Shown here: positions 33,922 through 43,148 of the stretch, in pieces
Position numbering within the stretch: the stretch's first letter is position 1
Layout of the letters: each line of letters opens with the position of its first letter
From: Pseudolysinimonas sp051954455
GTDB lineage: Bacteria; Actinomycetota; Actinomycetes; Actinomycetales; Microbacteriaceae
Direction of reading: 5' to 3'
Assembly: GCF_051954455.1 (NCBI RefSeq)
Contig: NZ_JBQCHS010000013.1
Coordinates: 116,194 to 180,193, forward strand
Length of the DNA stretch: 64,000 bases
Program-made: the position numbers and the translations under genes
The notes under the pieces: model-generated
The model's input: the letters and a program-made list of their open reading frames with translations, nothing else
Databases searched by the model: none
What the model was told of the DNA's origin: nothing

Positions 33922-34932
33922 TCAGCGCGAGGGCGGCGCGACGCTCCCCCGCTCGACCAGCGCCGGTGCGACGAAGCTCACGCCGCCCGCGTCGTCGGCG
34001 CCGTCGATCTGGGCGAGGAGCGACGCGACCGCGTGACGGCCCAGCCGATCCGGGCCGGTCTCGATCGAGGTGAAGGGCAGCGAGAACAGCCGGCCGAACT
34101 CCTCGGAGAACAGGCTGATGACCGAGAGGTCGCGGGGCACCTCGATGCCGCGGGCCGACAGGAGCGAGGGGAGGGCCGCGATCTGCGCGTCGTTGTGCAC
34201 CACGAGCGACGTCGCGTCGCCGAGGTCGTCGAGGATCCCGCCGAGCTGCTCGCCGAGCTCCGGCTGGATCGTCGCGCCCGCGTGCGTGCGCACCCGGATG
34301 CCGTGCTCCGCCGCCCGACCGAGGAACGCGTCGCGGAACCGCCAGGCGTACGCCCCGCCCATCGCGATGACCTCCGTGCTCGGCGTGATGAGAACCGTGC
34401 TGCGGTGCCCGTCGGCGTGGAGCCGGTCGACGACGAGCCGGGCGGCCGCCGCGAAGTCGAGGTCGACCACCGACAGGCCCTCGGTGTCGGCGGGGAGGCC
34501 GACGAGCGCGGCGGGCTGGTGCAGCCGCCGCAGCTCGGCGAGGCGCGGATCGCGGTCGACGACGTTCAGCAGGATGAAACCATCGACCATGCCGGTCGAG
34601 CCCACGCGCCGCAGCGCCGCCGGGCCGTCCTCCTCGGTGAGCATGAGGATGTCGTACCCGGCCTCCCGCGCCGCGTCCGCGATCGGCAGCACGTACTGCA
34701 GCATCGCGGGCGGGAACTCGGACGCGAGGAACTGCACGAACAGCCCGATGACCATCGTGCGCGCCGTGGCGAGCGCGCGGGCGCCCGCGTGCGGCGTGAA
34801 CCCGAGCTCCTGGACGGCGCGGTCGATGCGGGCGCGGGTCGCCGCCGAGATCGGCCGCTTGCCCGACATGGCGTAGGAGACGGTGCTGGCGGAGACCCCC
34901 GCGAGCCGCGCGACATCGTCGATCGTCGCCAC
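33922..34932 (-). CDS. LacI family transcriptional regulator (copy A)
   Basis: 336 residues. The N-terminal LacI helix-turn-helix is IDDVARLAGVSASTVSYAMSG, followed by the hinge (LGFTPHAGARALA) and a periplasmic-binding-protein-like sensor. It is strikingly similar throughout to the LacI protein at 41986 (TMVIGLFVQF, EAGYDILM, GGAYAWRFRDA, FGRLFSLPFT shared). GTG 34932 has AAGGG eight bases upstream; GTG 34941 is an alternative but overlaps that site. It lies downstream of the GH127/GH31 operon on the same strand, after a 51-base gap with its own promoter, so I infer autoregulation. Confidence 0.88.
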   Translation of the reverse strand: MATIDDVARLAGVSASTVSYAMSGKRPISAATRARIDRAVQELGFTPHAGARALATARTMVIGLFVQFLASEFPPAMLQYVLPIADAAREAGYDILMLTEEDGPAALRRVGSTGMVDGFILLNVVDRDPRLAELRRLHQPAALVGLPADTEGLSVVDLDFAAAARLVVDRLHADGHRSTVLITPSTEVIAMGGAYAWRFRDAFLGRAAEHGIRVRTHAGATIQPELGEQLGGILDDLGDATSLVVHNDAQIAALPSLLSARGIEVPRDLSVISLFSEEFGRLFSLPFTSIETGPDRLGRHAVASLLAQIDGADDAGGVSFVAPALVERGSVAPPSR

Positions 34933-34968
34933 GTCGTCCACCCTTCGGAAGTCGTGGACGACACGCTA
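34933..34968 (-). promoter_or_regulatory. Promoter and 9-bp inverted repeat of LacI copy A
   Basis: On the minus strand a TAGCGT -10 box (34968-34963) is followed at once by an exact inverted repeat: GTCGTCCAC at 34933-34941 and GTGGACGAC at 34954-34962. The repeat covers the likely transcription start, the position expected for autorepression. It differs from the CG-centred LacI palindromes elsewhere in the window. Confidence 0.5.
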
Positions 34969-34992
34969 GCCGAGGCGGAGCCGGGCGAGGGA

Positions 34993-37011
34993 TCAGCGCA
35001 GCCCGCGCAGCTCCTCCCGGCCGCCGTCGCGCACGAAGACGGGGATCGATTCGAGGGGGGCCGCGACCGTCGACCAGCCCGGCTCGTGGGCCGCGCCGCC
35101 GCGCAGGTCGGTCCACCGGGCCCCGGCGGGGAGGTAGACCCGACGCGACCGCGCCCCGGGCTCGAGCACCGGCGCGACGAGGAGGTCGGGGCCGAGCAGG
35201 TACTCGTCGCCCACGGTCCAGGCCTCGGCGTCATCGGGGAACTCGTGGAACAGGCCGCGCATCACCGGCTGCCCGTCGCGGTGCGCCTCGCGCATCACCT
35301 CGCGGAGGTAGTCCCTCAGCCGTTCGCGCAGCCCGATGTGGTCGCGGAGGATGCCGTAGGCCTCGTCGCCGAACGACCAGATCTCGTTGTCGGCGCCGGT
35401 CGGCACCCGCTCCGAGCCGTCGGCGGCGCGCACGGGCGTCGCGGGGCGGCGGTCACCGTGCAGGCGCATGACCGGCGAGAAGGCGCCGAACTGGAACCAC
35501 CGGATGAGCAGCTCCACGAACGCGGGATCGTCGCCGCGGCCGTCGTGGAAGCCGCCGATGTCGGTCGTGAACCACGGGATCCCGGCGGCGCCCATGTGGA
35601 TGCCGGCGACGACCTGGCGCCGCAGGTCCTCCCACGTGGAGTGGATGTCGCCCGACCAGACGAGCGCCCCGTAGCGCTGGCTGCCCGCCCACGCGGCGCG
35701 CAGGAGGTTGACGACGTCGGTCGCGCCCTCCGCCCGCATCCCGTCGGAGAACGCCCGGGCGAAGAGCTGCGGGTAGAGGTTGCCGACCTGCACGTTCGGG
35801 CCGAGGTGGTACCGGTAGTTGTCGAAGTCGTAGACGCCGTACTCGGGCTCCGCCTCGTCCAGCCAGAAGGTGCGGACGCCCTTCTCCCAATAGTTCCGCC
35901 GGCAGAGCTCCCATACCGCCTCGCGCGCGGCGGGGTTGGTCACGTCGAGGAAGCGGCTGAGCCCGCCGAACGCCATCTGCAGGTCCATGCCGCGATCCGA
36001 CGTGACGAGCAGGTTCTCGCGCCGGAACCGGTCGAAGTTCTCCGACGCGACGTCGACCTGCGGCCAGACGGAGACCATGAGCTCGATGCCGAGCTCGTTC
36101 AGCTCCGCGACCATCGCGTCGGGGTCGGGCCAGAACTCCTCCTCGAAGCGGTAGTCGCCCATCTTCGGCCAGTGGAAGAAGTCGGCGACGATCACGTCGA
36201 GCGGGATGCCGCGCCGCGCGTGCTCGCGCGCGACCTCGAGCAGCTGCTCCTGGTTCCAGTAGCGGAGCTTGCACTGCCAGAACCCGAGCCCGTGATCGGG
36301 CATCATCGGCGCGTGGCCGGTCGCATCGGCGTACGCCCGCACGATCTCGCGGGGCGAGTGGCCCGCGGTGACCCAGTAGTCGAGCTGCTCGGTCGACTCG
36401 GCGAACCATTCGGTGCGGTTGCGCCCGAAGGTGGCCCGCCCGATCGCCGGGTTGTGCCAGAGGAACCCGTACCCGGCGCTCGAGATGACGAACGGCACCG
36501 ACGACTGCGAGTTGCGGTGCGCGAGCTCGAGCGTCGTGCCCTTCAGGTCGATGAGGTCCTGCTGGTAGAGCCCCATGCCGACGAGGTGCTCGTCCGCCGG
36601 GGAGCAGAACCCTGCTGTCAGGCGGTAGGCGGAGGTGCCGAGGATCGGCCGGTGCTCCCGGGCGCGCAGCTCGAGCGAGCCGCCCTCGTCGAGCTCGGCG
36701 AGGAGCGGGCGGCCGTCGGCCTCCGTGAACGCGACCCGGCAGCGGCCGACGTCGTATCCGGTCGTCCAGTCCTCGAACTCGCGCTCGGTGAGCTCCGCCA
36801 CGATCCGGCCGACCCGCAGCCGCGCGACGTCGCCGTGGATCTCGACGCTCGACGGGGTCTCGGGCTTCGGCAGCAGGGCGAAGTCGTCGTCGCGGATGTC
36901 GCCCCGCGCGACCGAGCGCACGCGCACCGCGTCGGCGCCCCACGGCTCGACCCGCAGGGTCTCGCCCTCGCCGCGCCAGACGATCGCGTCGCCGTCCCGC
37001 GTGAATGTCAT
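34993..37011 (-). CDS. Glycoside hydrolase family 31 (XylS-like alpha-glycosidase)
   Basis: 672 residues. Nucleophile Asp385 lies in FWLDEAEPE and acid/base Asp455 in WSGDIHSTW. The FWLDEAEPE form, unlike the KTDFGE of the YicI-type enzyme at 25070, places it in a different GH31 branch. It also lacks the long N- and C-terminal extensions of the other copy. Candidate activities are alpha-xylosidase or another alpha-glycosidase on plant oligosaccharides. There is no signal peptide. The ATG overlaps the GH127 stop (ATGA), and it is the last enzyme gene of module 2. Confidence 0.9.
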   Translation of the reverse strand: MTFTRDGDAIVWRGEGETLRVEPWGADAVRVRSVARGDIRDDDFALLPKPETPSSVEIHGDVARLRVGRIVAELTEREFEDWTTGYDVGRCRVAFTEADGRPLLAELDEGGSLELRAREHRPILGTSAYRLTAGFCSPADEHLVGMGLYQQDLIDLKGTTLELAHRNSQSSVPFVISSAGYGFLWHNPAIGRATFGRNRTEWFAESTEQLDYWVTAGHSPREIVRAYADATGHAPMMPDHGLGFWQCKLRYWNQEQLLEVAREHARRGIPLDVIVADFFHWPKMGDYRFEEEFWPDPDAMVAELNELGIELMVSVWPQVDVASENFDRFRRENLLVTSDRGMDLQMAFGGLSRFLDVTNPAAREAVWELCRRNYWEKGVRTFWLDEAEPEYGVYDFDNYRYHLGPNVQVGNLYPQLFARAFSDGMRAEGATDVVNLLRAAWAGSQRYGALVWSGDIHSTWEDLRRQVVAGIHMGAAGIPWFTTDIGGFHDGRGDDPAFVELLIRWFQFGAFSPVMRLHGDRRPATPVRAADGSERVPTGADNEIWSFGDEAYGILRDHIGLRERLRDYLREVMREAHRDGQPVMRGLFHEFPDDAEAWTVGDEYLLGPDLLVAPVLEPGARSRRVYLPAGARWTDLRGGAAHEPGWSTVAAPLESIPVFVRDGGREELRGLR

Positions 37012-38912
37012 GCCGGCTCCTCATCGGGGATCCAGACCCGCATGGTCGACGGGCCCCGGTTGCCCCATCGGCGGTAGGGAAGAAGGGGGATCGGGCCGAT
37101 CGGCCGCACGGTCGCCGCGGCGTCGTCGGCCGGGTACGGCCAGCCGTCGTCGGGGCGGACCCGGACGGCGAGCTCGGCGGTCGCGATGCCGTCGACCAGG
37201 CGGACCGCCCCGCGGGCGACGAGGTCGTCGACGTCGAGGCCGCCCGGCAGGTCGACCGACTCGACGGCGAGCACGTCGGGCCCGTGCTCGTAGGCCGACG
37301 AGCCGCGCACGGCGTCGATCCGGGGGTCCGGCACGATGCGGCGGAGCCGGCGCGGGAGCCGGAGCTCCAGCCCGGTGCCGGGCGCGAGCACCCGGCGCAC
37401 CTCGACATGGGAGGCGGCCGCGTCGATCGGCTCTCCGTCGAGGGTCGCCGCGCCGCGGGCGAACGGCGGGATCCGGAGCCGCAGCGCGACCGCAGCGCCC
37501 GGCGCCTCGACGACCTCGATCCGCACGACCCCCTCGTCGGGATAGGCGGTCCGCACCCGCAGGACGAGCCGACCGCCCGCGACCGGAGTCGCGATCTCGG
37601 CGTCCGCGTACTGGTGCAGCTGGACGCCGTCGTCGGTCGCCGTCGCGAGGTAGCCTGCGATCGAGGCGAGCGTGCGCGCCACGTTGGTCGGGCAGCAGCT
37701 GACCTCGAACCACGGCGCCCGGAGCCCCGCCTCGGCGCGCGGGTTCAGCTCGTCGTCGCCGACGGCCTGCCCGCGGGTGCGCTGGTGCAGCGTGTTCGAG
37801 TAGAAGAAGGCGCGGCCGTCCTCCCGGGGCGAGGCGAGCACGTTGTTGAGCAGCGTGCGCTCGATGAGGTCAGCGTAGCGGTCGTCGCCCGTGCGCAGCA
37901 GCAGCCGCCAGCTCAGCATCACGGAGGCGACGCCCGCGCAGGTCTCGCCGTACGCACGATCGGCCGGCAGCTCCCAGTCGTCGCCGTAGGCCTCGTCCTG
38001 ATGGTGCGATCCCATGGCTCCGGTCAGGTAGGTGCGGCGGGCGACGGTCGCCGCCCACTGCCGCTCGACGGCCGCGGCCAGCTCGGCGTCGCCGGTCTCG
38101 TCGGCCACGTCGAGCGCACCGGCAGCCAGGTACAGGGCCCGCACGGCGTGCCCGCGCAGCACGTCGGCGTCGCGGACGGGGCGGTCGTCGAGGTAGTAGG
38201 CGGCCCCGCGCTCACCCGGATCGAGGAGGCCCCGGCCGCGCCGCTCGACGAACAGCCGCGCGAGCTCGACGTACGCGGGCCGGCCGGTCGCACGGCCGAA
38301 CTCGACGAGCGCCATCTCGACCTCGGGGTGCCCGCACACGGCGTCGCGCCCGGCGGCGCCGAACTCGACGACGAGCAGGTCCGCGACGCGGCGCGCGACC
38401 TCGACCAGCAGGTCGTCGTGACCGCTCCGCAGCCGGGCGACGGCCGCCTGGATGAGGTGGCCCGCGCAGTACAGCTCGTGGCCCTGCTCCAGATCCGACC
38501 AGCGCGCCGGCTGCCCGGGGCGGCCGAACGCGGTGTGCAGGTAGCCGTCCGGCTCCTGCGCCGCCGCGACCCGGGCGACGAGCGCGTCGAAGCGCGACCG
38601 CAGGCCGGCGTCGGGGCGCGCGCCCAGCTCCCACGCCATCGCCTCGAGCAGCTTGTAGACCTCGGAGTCGACGAAGGCGAACTGCCCGGCGTGCTCGAAG
38701 GCGCCTCCCGCCGCGGCGGCGTCGAAGTTGCCGATCCAGCCGATCCGCTCCATCCACGCCTCGCAGTGGTCGAGGATCGTGGCGGCGTTGAGGTCCTGCC
38801 AGGCGCGCCAGAAGCCGCCCATGAGCCGGACCTCGTCGAGGCCGAGCGGCCGCAGCACCGCGCGCGAGGGGACGACGGGCGCCAGGACCGCACCCCGGGA
38901 TGCAGCCGCCAT
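37008..38912 (-). CDS. Beta-L-arabinofuranosidase, GH127
   Basis: 634 residues with an (alpha/alpha)6 barrel and two beta-domains. By spacing to the characterised enzyme, the zinc ligands and nucleophile are identifiable: Glu323 and Cys325 in YGETCAG, and Cys406-Cys407 in SCCPTN (the first Cys being the nucleophile). Glu307 is the likely acid/base. GH127 enzymes remove beta-L-arabinofuranose from plant glycans, especially hydroxyproline-linked arabino-oligosaccharides. The start shares one base with the permease stop (TGATG). Together with the module 2 importer it suggests use of arabinosylated oligosaccharides. Confidence 0.9.
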   Translation of the reverse strand: MAAASRGAVLAPVVPSRAVLRPLGLDEVRLMGGFWRAWQDLNAATILDHCEAWMERIGWIGNFDAAAAGGAFEHAGQFAFVDSEVYKLLEAMAWELGARPDAGLRSRFDALVARVAAAQEPDGYLHTAFGRPGQPARWSDLEQGHELYCAGHLIQAAVARLRSGHDDLLVEVARRVADLLVVEFGAAGRDAVCGHPEVEMALVEFGRATGRPAYVELARLFVERRGRGLLDPGERGAAYYLDDRPVRDADVLRGHAVRALYLAAGALDVADETGDAELAAAVERQWAATVARRTYLTGAMGSHHQDEAYGDDWELPADRAYGETCAGVASVMLSWRLLLRTGDDRYADLIERTLLNNVLASPREDGRAFFYSNTLHQRTRGQAVGDDELNPRAEAGLRAPWFEVSCCPTNVARTLASIAGYLATATDDGVQLHQYADAEIATPVAGGRLVLRVRTAYPDEGVVRIEVVEAPGAAVALRLRIPPFARGAATLDGEPIDAAASHVEVRRVLAPGTGLELRLPRRLRRIVPDPRIDAVRGSSAYEHGPDVLAVESVDLPGGLDVDDLVARGAVRLVDGIATAELAVRVRPDDGWPYPADDAAATVRPIGPIPLLPYRRWGNRGPSTMRVWIPDEEPA

Positions 38913-39730
38913 CAGTCCTTCACCGCACCCGCGGTCACGCCCGCCGCGACGAAGCGCTGCGCCGCCACCAGGAGCACCGCCGTCGGGATCGACGCGACCA
39001 CCGCGGTCGCCATGATCGCGTTCCATTCCTGATTGTTGTTGCCGATGTAGCGGTAGATGCCGAGCGTGATCGGCTGGAGGTCGCCTCCCCCGTCGAGCGT
39101 CGTCGCGAAGATGAAGTCCGACCACGCCCAGAGGAACGCGAAGAGCGACACCGTGACGATGGAGTTGCGGCTCACCGGCAGCACGACGGAGCGGAAGGTG
39201 CGCCAGTACCCGGCGCCGTCGATCGTCGCCGCCTGGAGCAGCTCGTTCGGGATGCCGGACATGAACGCCGTGAAGATGAGCACCCCGAACGGCACCGCGA
39301 TCGTGGAGTCCGCGATGATCAGGCCCCACACCGTGTTGAGGATCCCGATGTTGAGGTAGATGGCGTAGAAGCCCATCGCCATGATGATCGCCGGGATCAT
39401 CTGGGCGATCAGGAGGATGAAGCTCAGCGCGCTCCCGCCGCGGGGGCGGAGCTTCGCGAGGCTGTACGCCGCCGGCGCCGAGAGCGCCAGGGTGAGGACG
39501 ACCGTCCCGAGGCCGACCAGCAGGCTCGTCCCGAGGAACGGCAGCTGCTGGGAGAAGACGCGCGCGTAGCCGTCGAACGTCGCGTCGAGAGGCAGCAGGT
39601 TCGGCGGACTCTTGCGCAGGTTCTGCGACGGGGTGAGCGAGACGTTCACCATCCAGTAGACGGGGAACAGCATGAGGGCGGTCAGGACGACGCCGATCGC
39701 CGTCGTGATCCCGGAGCGGGTGCGGGTCAT
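38912..39730 (-). CDS. Carbohydrate ABC transporter permease (MalG-like)
   Basis: 272 residues, about six membrane helices, coupling loop QAATIDGAGYWRTFRSVVLP, and C-terminal FVAAGVTAGAVKD typical of the second CUT1 permease. It overlaps the upstream permease (ATGA) and abuts GH127 downstream. No ATPase gene is in the operon. Confidence 0.9.
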   Translation of the reverse strand: MTRTRSGITTAIGVVLTALMLFPVYWMVNVSLTPSQNLRKSPPNLLPLDATFDGYARVFSQQLPFLGTSLLVGLGTVVLTLALSAPAAYSLAKLRPRGGSALSFILLIAQMIPAIIMAMGFYAIYLNIGILNTVWGLIIADSTIAVPFGVLIFTAFMSGIPNELLQAATIDGAGYWRTFRSVVLPVSRNSIVTVSLFAFLWAWSDFIFATTLDGGGDLQPITLGIYRYIGNNNQEWNAIMATAVVASIPTAVLLVAAQRFVAAGVTAGAVKD

Positions 39731-40647
39731 GCGGGGTCCAGTCGACGCTGCGTGCGGATGTAGATGAGCCCGAAGACGAGGGCGATGAGGATGAGCAGGT
39801 TGCCCACCGCCGCCGCCGGACTGAAGTTCGGGATGAGGCTCCCGAAGCCGAGTCGGTAGGCCCAGATCGCGAAGGTCGTCGACGAGTCCGCGGGACCGCC
39901 GCGGGTCATGATCCAGATGATGTCGAACACCTTGAGCGTGTAGACGAGCCCGAGCAGGATCGTGATCGCCGAGACCGGGCGCAGCAGCGGGAACGTGATC
40001 CGCCAGAACTTCTGCCAGCCGTTCGCGCCGTCGATCGACGCGGCCTCGTAGATCTCGGAGGGGATCGACTGCAGGCCGCTGTAGAGGATCACCAGGTTGA
40101 ACGGGATCCCGATCCAGATGTTCGCGATGAGGACCGCGACGAGCGACCACTGCGGCGAGGTGAGCCAGTTGATCTGGCCGATGCCCACCGCCTCGAGGAA
40201 CGCGTTGACGACGCCGGAGTCGCTGTTCATCATCCACGACCAGGTCGACGCGGAGACCAGCAGCGGCAGCAGCCACGGCACGAGGAAGAGGGCCCGGAGG
40301 ATCCCGTTCAGCGGGAAGCGTCGGAAGAAGAAGACCGCCAGCGCGAGCCCGATCGTGAATTGGAACACGATCGAGAGCCCGACGAAGAGCGCCGTGTTGA
40401 GCAGGGCCGGCCCGAACGTCGGGTTGGCGAAGACGGCGGCGTAGTTCGAGAACCCGACGAAGGGGGCCGTCCCGTCGACGAACGACCGGACGGTGTAGTC
40501 CCGCACGCTCAGCTCGACGTTGCGGCCGAGCGGATAGGCGTAGAAGACCAGGAGGTAGATCACGACGGGGGCGATGAACGCCAGGGCCGCCCATCGTCCC
40601 TGCCGGGGACTCCGACGTCGTCGGACTCCTGTCGGCGTGCTCGTCAC
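39727..40647 (-). CDS. Carbohydrate ABC transporter permease (MalF-like)
   Basis: 306 residues with about six membrane helices; the coupling loop is EAASIDGANGWQKFWRITFP. The frame is open to a GTG at 40656, but that codon lies inside the ribosome site; the GTG at 40647 is eight bases from GGAGG and is preferred. It follows the binding-protein gene after 32 bases and forms the channel with the next gene. Confidence 0.9.
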   Translation of the reverse strand: MTSTPTGVRRRRSPRQGRWAALAFIAPVVIYLLVFYAYPLGRNVELSVRDYTVRSFVDGTAPFVGFSNYAAVFANPTFGPALLNTALFVGLSIVFQFTIGLALAVFFFRRFPLNGILRALFLVPWLLPLLVSASTWSWMMNSDSGVVNAFLEAVGIGQINWLTSPQWSLVAVLIANIWIGIPFNLVILYSGLQSIPSEIYEAASIDGANGWQKFWRITFPLLRPVSAITILLGLVYTLKVFDIIWIMTRGGPADSSTTFAIWAYRLGFGSLIPNFSPAAAVGNLLILIALVFGLIYIRTQRRLDPA

Positions 40648-40679
40648 GTGATCCACCTCCCGGTCTGATTACTCGGTCA

Positions 40680-41927
40680 CTACTTGGTCGCCGCGGCGGC
40701 CGCGGTCTGGGCGGCCTTCAGGGCGTCGGCGGGGCTGGCGCTGCCGCTCTCGGCCTTCTGCATGGCGGTCCACAGCTGCTCGGAGATCTTCGGGTACTTG
40801 GTCCCGAGGTTGTCGCCCGTGCGGGCCTTCGCGACCTGCACGGCGTCGATCCACGGCTTGAGCGTCGGGTCGCCGGCGAGCTGCTTCTCCTGCACCGCGC
40901 TCGTCGCGCCGATGTAGTTGAGCGTGTTGTCGGTGTTCACGACGTTCTTCGTCGACGTCAGGCACGCGACGATCTTCGCCGAGGTGGCGTAGCGCGCCGA
41001 GTCCTTCTGGACCGGGATCGTGAGGAACTCGCCGCCGGTCGGCGCGGGGGCCGAGCCGCCGTTCTCGGCGGGCAGGGGGATGACCTGGAAGCCGTTCTTG
41101 GCCGCGTCGGCCTTCTGCCAGGTGCCGTTCTCCGAGAACGCGAAGTCGCCGGTCTGCATCTCCTGCCACGACGTGGTCTGGGTGTTCTGGATCACCGAGT
41201 TCGGGGCGTAGCCCTTCTTGATCCAGTCGGTCCAGAGGGTCAGTGCGGCGACCGCCTTGTCGGAGTCGAGGTTCGTGAGGTCGGCGCCCGCGCCCCAGAA
41301 CCACGGCAGGAACTGGAAGCTCCCCTCCTCGGTGTTGATGCCCGAGAACGTGATGCCCTTGTGGCCGGACGCGACGACCTTGGCGAGCGCGTCCGTGAGC
41401 GAGGCCCAGTCCTTGACGCTCGAGATGTCGACACCGGCGGCCTGGAGCACCTTCGGGTTGTAGTACAGCGCGAGGGTGTTGGCGCCGATCGGGACCCCGT
41501 ACGTCTTGCCGTCGATGACGCCCGCGCCGAGGATGTTCTTCGACACGTCGCCCGCGTCGAGCTTGTTCTCCGCGGTCGTGGTCAGGATGCCGGCCGAGGC
41601 GAGCGTCGAGACGACCGGGTTGTCGACGAGCAGGATGTCGGGCGAGTTGCTCTGCTGCCCCGCGAGCAGGGCCTTGTTGGTCAGGTCGCTCGTGTCGTAT
41701 CCGGTGCGCTTGATCTTCACGCCGGCCGACGAGCCGCACTGGTCGATGACCTTGGCCCAGGCCGACGACGCGTCGTACTGGGGGTACGGGTCCCAGAACG
41801 TGTAGGTGCCGCCGGCCGAGCCGGACGAGCCGGAGTTCGATCCGGAGCAGCCGGTGAGGGCAGCGGCGACGATGCCGGCCGTGAGCAGGGCGGCGCCGGC
41901 GAGGCGGCCGCGTCGGGTGATATCCAC
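40680..41927 (-). CDS. Sugar ABC transporter substrate-binding lipoprotein (CUT1)
   Basis: 415 residues. The lipoprotein signal (ITRRGRLAGAALLTAGIVAA then LTGC) is followed by a Ser/Gly-rich linker and a family-1 binding fold (TYTFWDPYPQYDASSAW, later NTLALYYNPKVLQ). The GTG at 41927 has GAGAGGA about nine bases upstream and begins the signal peptide; the open frame further upstream has no signal-like sequence. It delivers an oligosaccharide to the module 2 permeases; GH127 and GH31 suggest an arabinose- or xylose-containing glycan (inference). Confidence 0.9.
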   Translation of the reverse strand: MDITRRGRLAGAALLTAGIVAAALTGCSGSNSGSSGSAGGTYTFWDPYPQYDASSAWAKVIDQCGSSAGVKIKRTGYDTSDLTNKALLAGQQSNSPDILLVDNPVVSTLASAGILTTTAENKLDAGDVSKNILGAGVIDGKTYGVPIGANTLALYYNPKVLQAAGVDISSVKDWASLTDALAKVVASGHKGITFSGINTEEGSFQFLPWFWGAGADLTNLDSDKAVAALTLWTDWIKKGYAPNSVIQNTQTTSWQEMQTGDFAFSENGTWQKADAAKNGFQVIPLPAENGGSAPAPTGGEFLTIPVQKDSARYATSAKIVACLTSTKNVVNTDNTLNYIGATSAVQEKQLAGDPTLKPWIDAVQVAKARTGDNLGTKYPKISEQLWTAMQKAESGSASPADALKAAQTAAAAATK

Positions 41928-41985
41928 GGGTGATTCCTCTCTGAATGGTGCGGATGATGCGGTGTTCGGGGTGTGCGGGTGGTGC

Positions 41986-43008
41986 TCAGGGGCGCGCGGC
42001 GGCACGCGCGGTGCTGCCGCGATCGGTGAGCGTGGGCGCGATGAAGCTCGCCCCGGCGGCAGCGGTGCCGTCCGGATCGACCATCCGTCGCACGAGTGCC
42101 TGGACCGCGGCGCGGCCCAGCTTGTCCGGGTTGGTCTCGGCCGCCGTGAACGGCAGCGAGAACAGTCGCCCGAAGTCCTCGGAGAAGATCCCGACGACCG
42201 ACAGGTCCTCGGGCACGCGCACGCCGCGCGCGTGGAGCACGGGCGGGATCGCGGCGATGGTGGCGTCGTTGTGCACGATCCAGGCGGTCGCCTCGCCCGT
42301 CGCGTCGAGGATGCGCTGCACCTGCGCCCCGCTCTCGGGCTGCCGGGTCTCGCCGGGGAAGGAGAAGACGCGGATGCCGTAGTCGGCCGCCCGCTGCAGG
42401 GCCGCGTCGCGGAACCGCCAGGCGTAGGCGCCCCCGCGCTCGAAGACGTGGGTCTGCGGCGTGATGAGGACCACCGTGCGGTGGCCGAGCTCGTGCAGGT
42501 GGTCGACGAGGAGCCGCGCGCCGTCCTCGAAGGAGAGGTCGAAGGCGTCGACGCCGGTCGTGTCGCGCGGGAGGCCGACCATCGCGCCGGGCTGCCGCAC
42601 GCTCCGCAGCACGGGCATCCGGGGGTCGTCGTGCGCGACGTTCAGCAGCAGGATCCCGTCGACCATGCCGGAGTCGGCGATCCGGCGGAGCGCCCGCGGT
42701 CCGTCCTGCTCGGTGACCATGAGGATGTCGTAGCCGGCCTCGCGCGCGGCGTCGGAGACCGGCAGGACGTACTGCATCATGGCCGGCGAGAACTCGTCCT
42801 CGAAGAACTGGACGAAGAGGCCGATGACCATGGTCTGCGACGTGGCGAGGGCACGCGCCCCCGCGTTCGGGGTGAAGCCGAGGTCGGCGATGGCCTCCGC
42901 GATCCGGCGGCGGGTGTCTTCGGAGATCGAGCGCTTGCCCGAGAGCGCGTACGACACGGTGCTGCGCGAGACGCCCGCGTGGAGGGCGACGTCGCCGATG
43001 GTGACCAT
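41986..43008 (-). CDS. LacI family transcriptional regulator (copy B)
   Basis: 340 residues, with helix-turn-helix IGDVALHAGVSRSTVSYALSG and a sugar-sensing domain. It is a close paralog of the LacI at 33922. The ATG has GAGGAGG six bases upstream. It lies at the head of module 2, 58 bases before the binding-protein gene on the same strand, and may be co-transcribed with it. Two matching palindromes flank its promoter (43022-43047 and 43083-43096), so it very likely represses itself and the operon until its inducer appears. Confidence 0.9.
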   Translation of the reverse strand: MVTIGDVALHAGVSRSTVSYALSGKRSISEDTRRRIAEAIADLGFTPNAGARALATSQTMVIGLFVQFFEDEFSPAMMQYVLPVSDAAREAGYDILMVTEQDGPRALRRIADSGMVDGILLLNVAHDDPRMPVLRSVRQPGAMVGLPRDTTGVDAFDLSFEDGARLLVDHLHELGHRTVVLITPQTHVFERGGAYAWRFRDAALQRAADYGIRVFSFPGETRQPESGAQVQRILDATGEATAWIVHNDATIAAIPPVLHARGVRVPEDLSVVGIFSEDFGRLFSLPFTAAETNPDKLGRAAVQALVRRMVDPDGTAAAGASFIAPTLTDRGSTARAAARP

Positions 43009-43021
43009 GTCGCCTCCTCGT

Positions 43022-43096
43022 TCATCGTCGAACCGCTTCGACGATGAAGATACGACGGAATCCGGGCAGGCGCAAGCGTCGATTCAAGCGGTTCGA
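43022..43096 (-). promoter_or_regulatory. Promoter of LacI copy B with two LacI operators
   Basis: On the minus strand -35 TTGCGC (43075-43070), a 17-base spacer and -10 TATCTT (43052-43047) precede the gene. Operator 1, a perfect 11-bp-arm palindrome at 43022-43047 with core TCGAACCGCTTCGA, begins right at the -10 box. Operator 2, core TCGAACCGCTTGAA (43096-43083), lies upstream of the -35. The centres are about 55 bases apart, close to five helical turns. Confidence 0.75.
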
Positions 43097-43148
43097 CGCG
43101 GGGGCGCCGCGAGGGCGCGGACCCTCACCCGGGGTCGGCGCGCTCGGC

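Noticed and set aside
43022..43047. Rho-independent terminator after the LacI copy B region
   Set aside because: The perfect palindrome is immediately downstream of a -10 box and repeated nearby with the same core, so it is better read as an operator.
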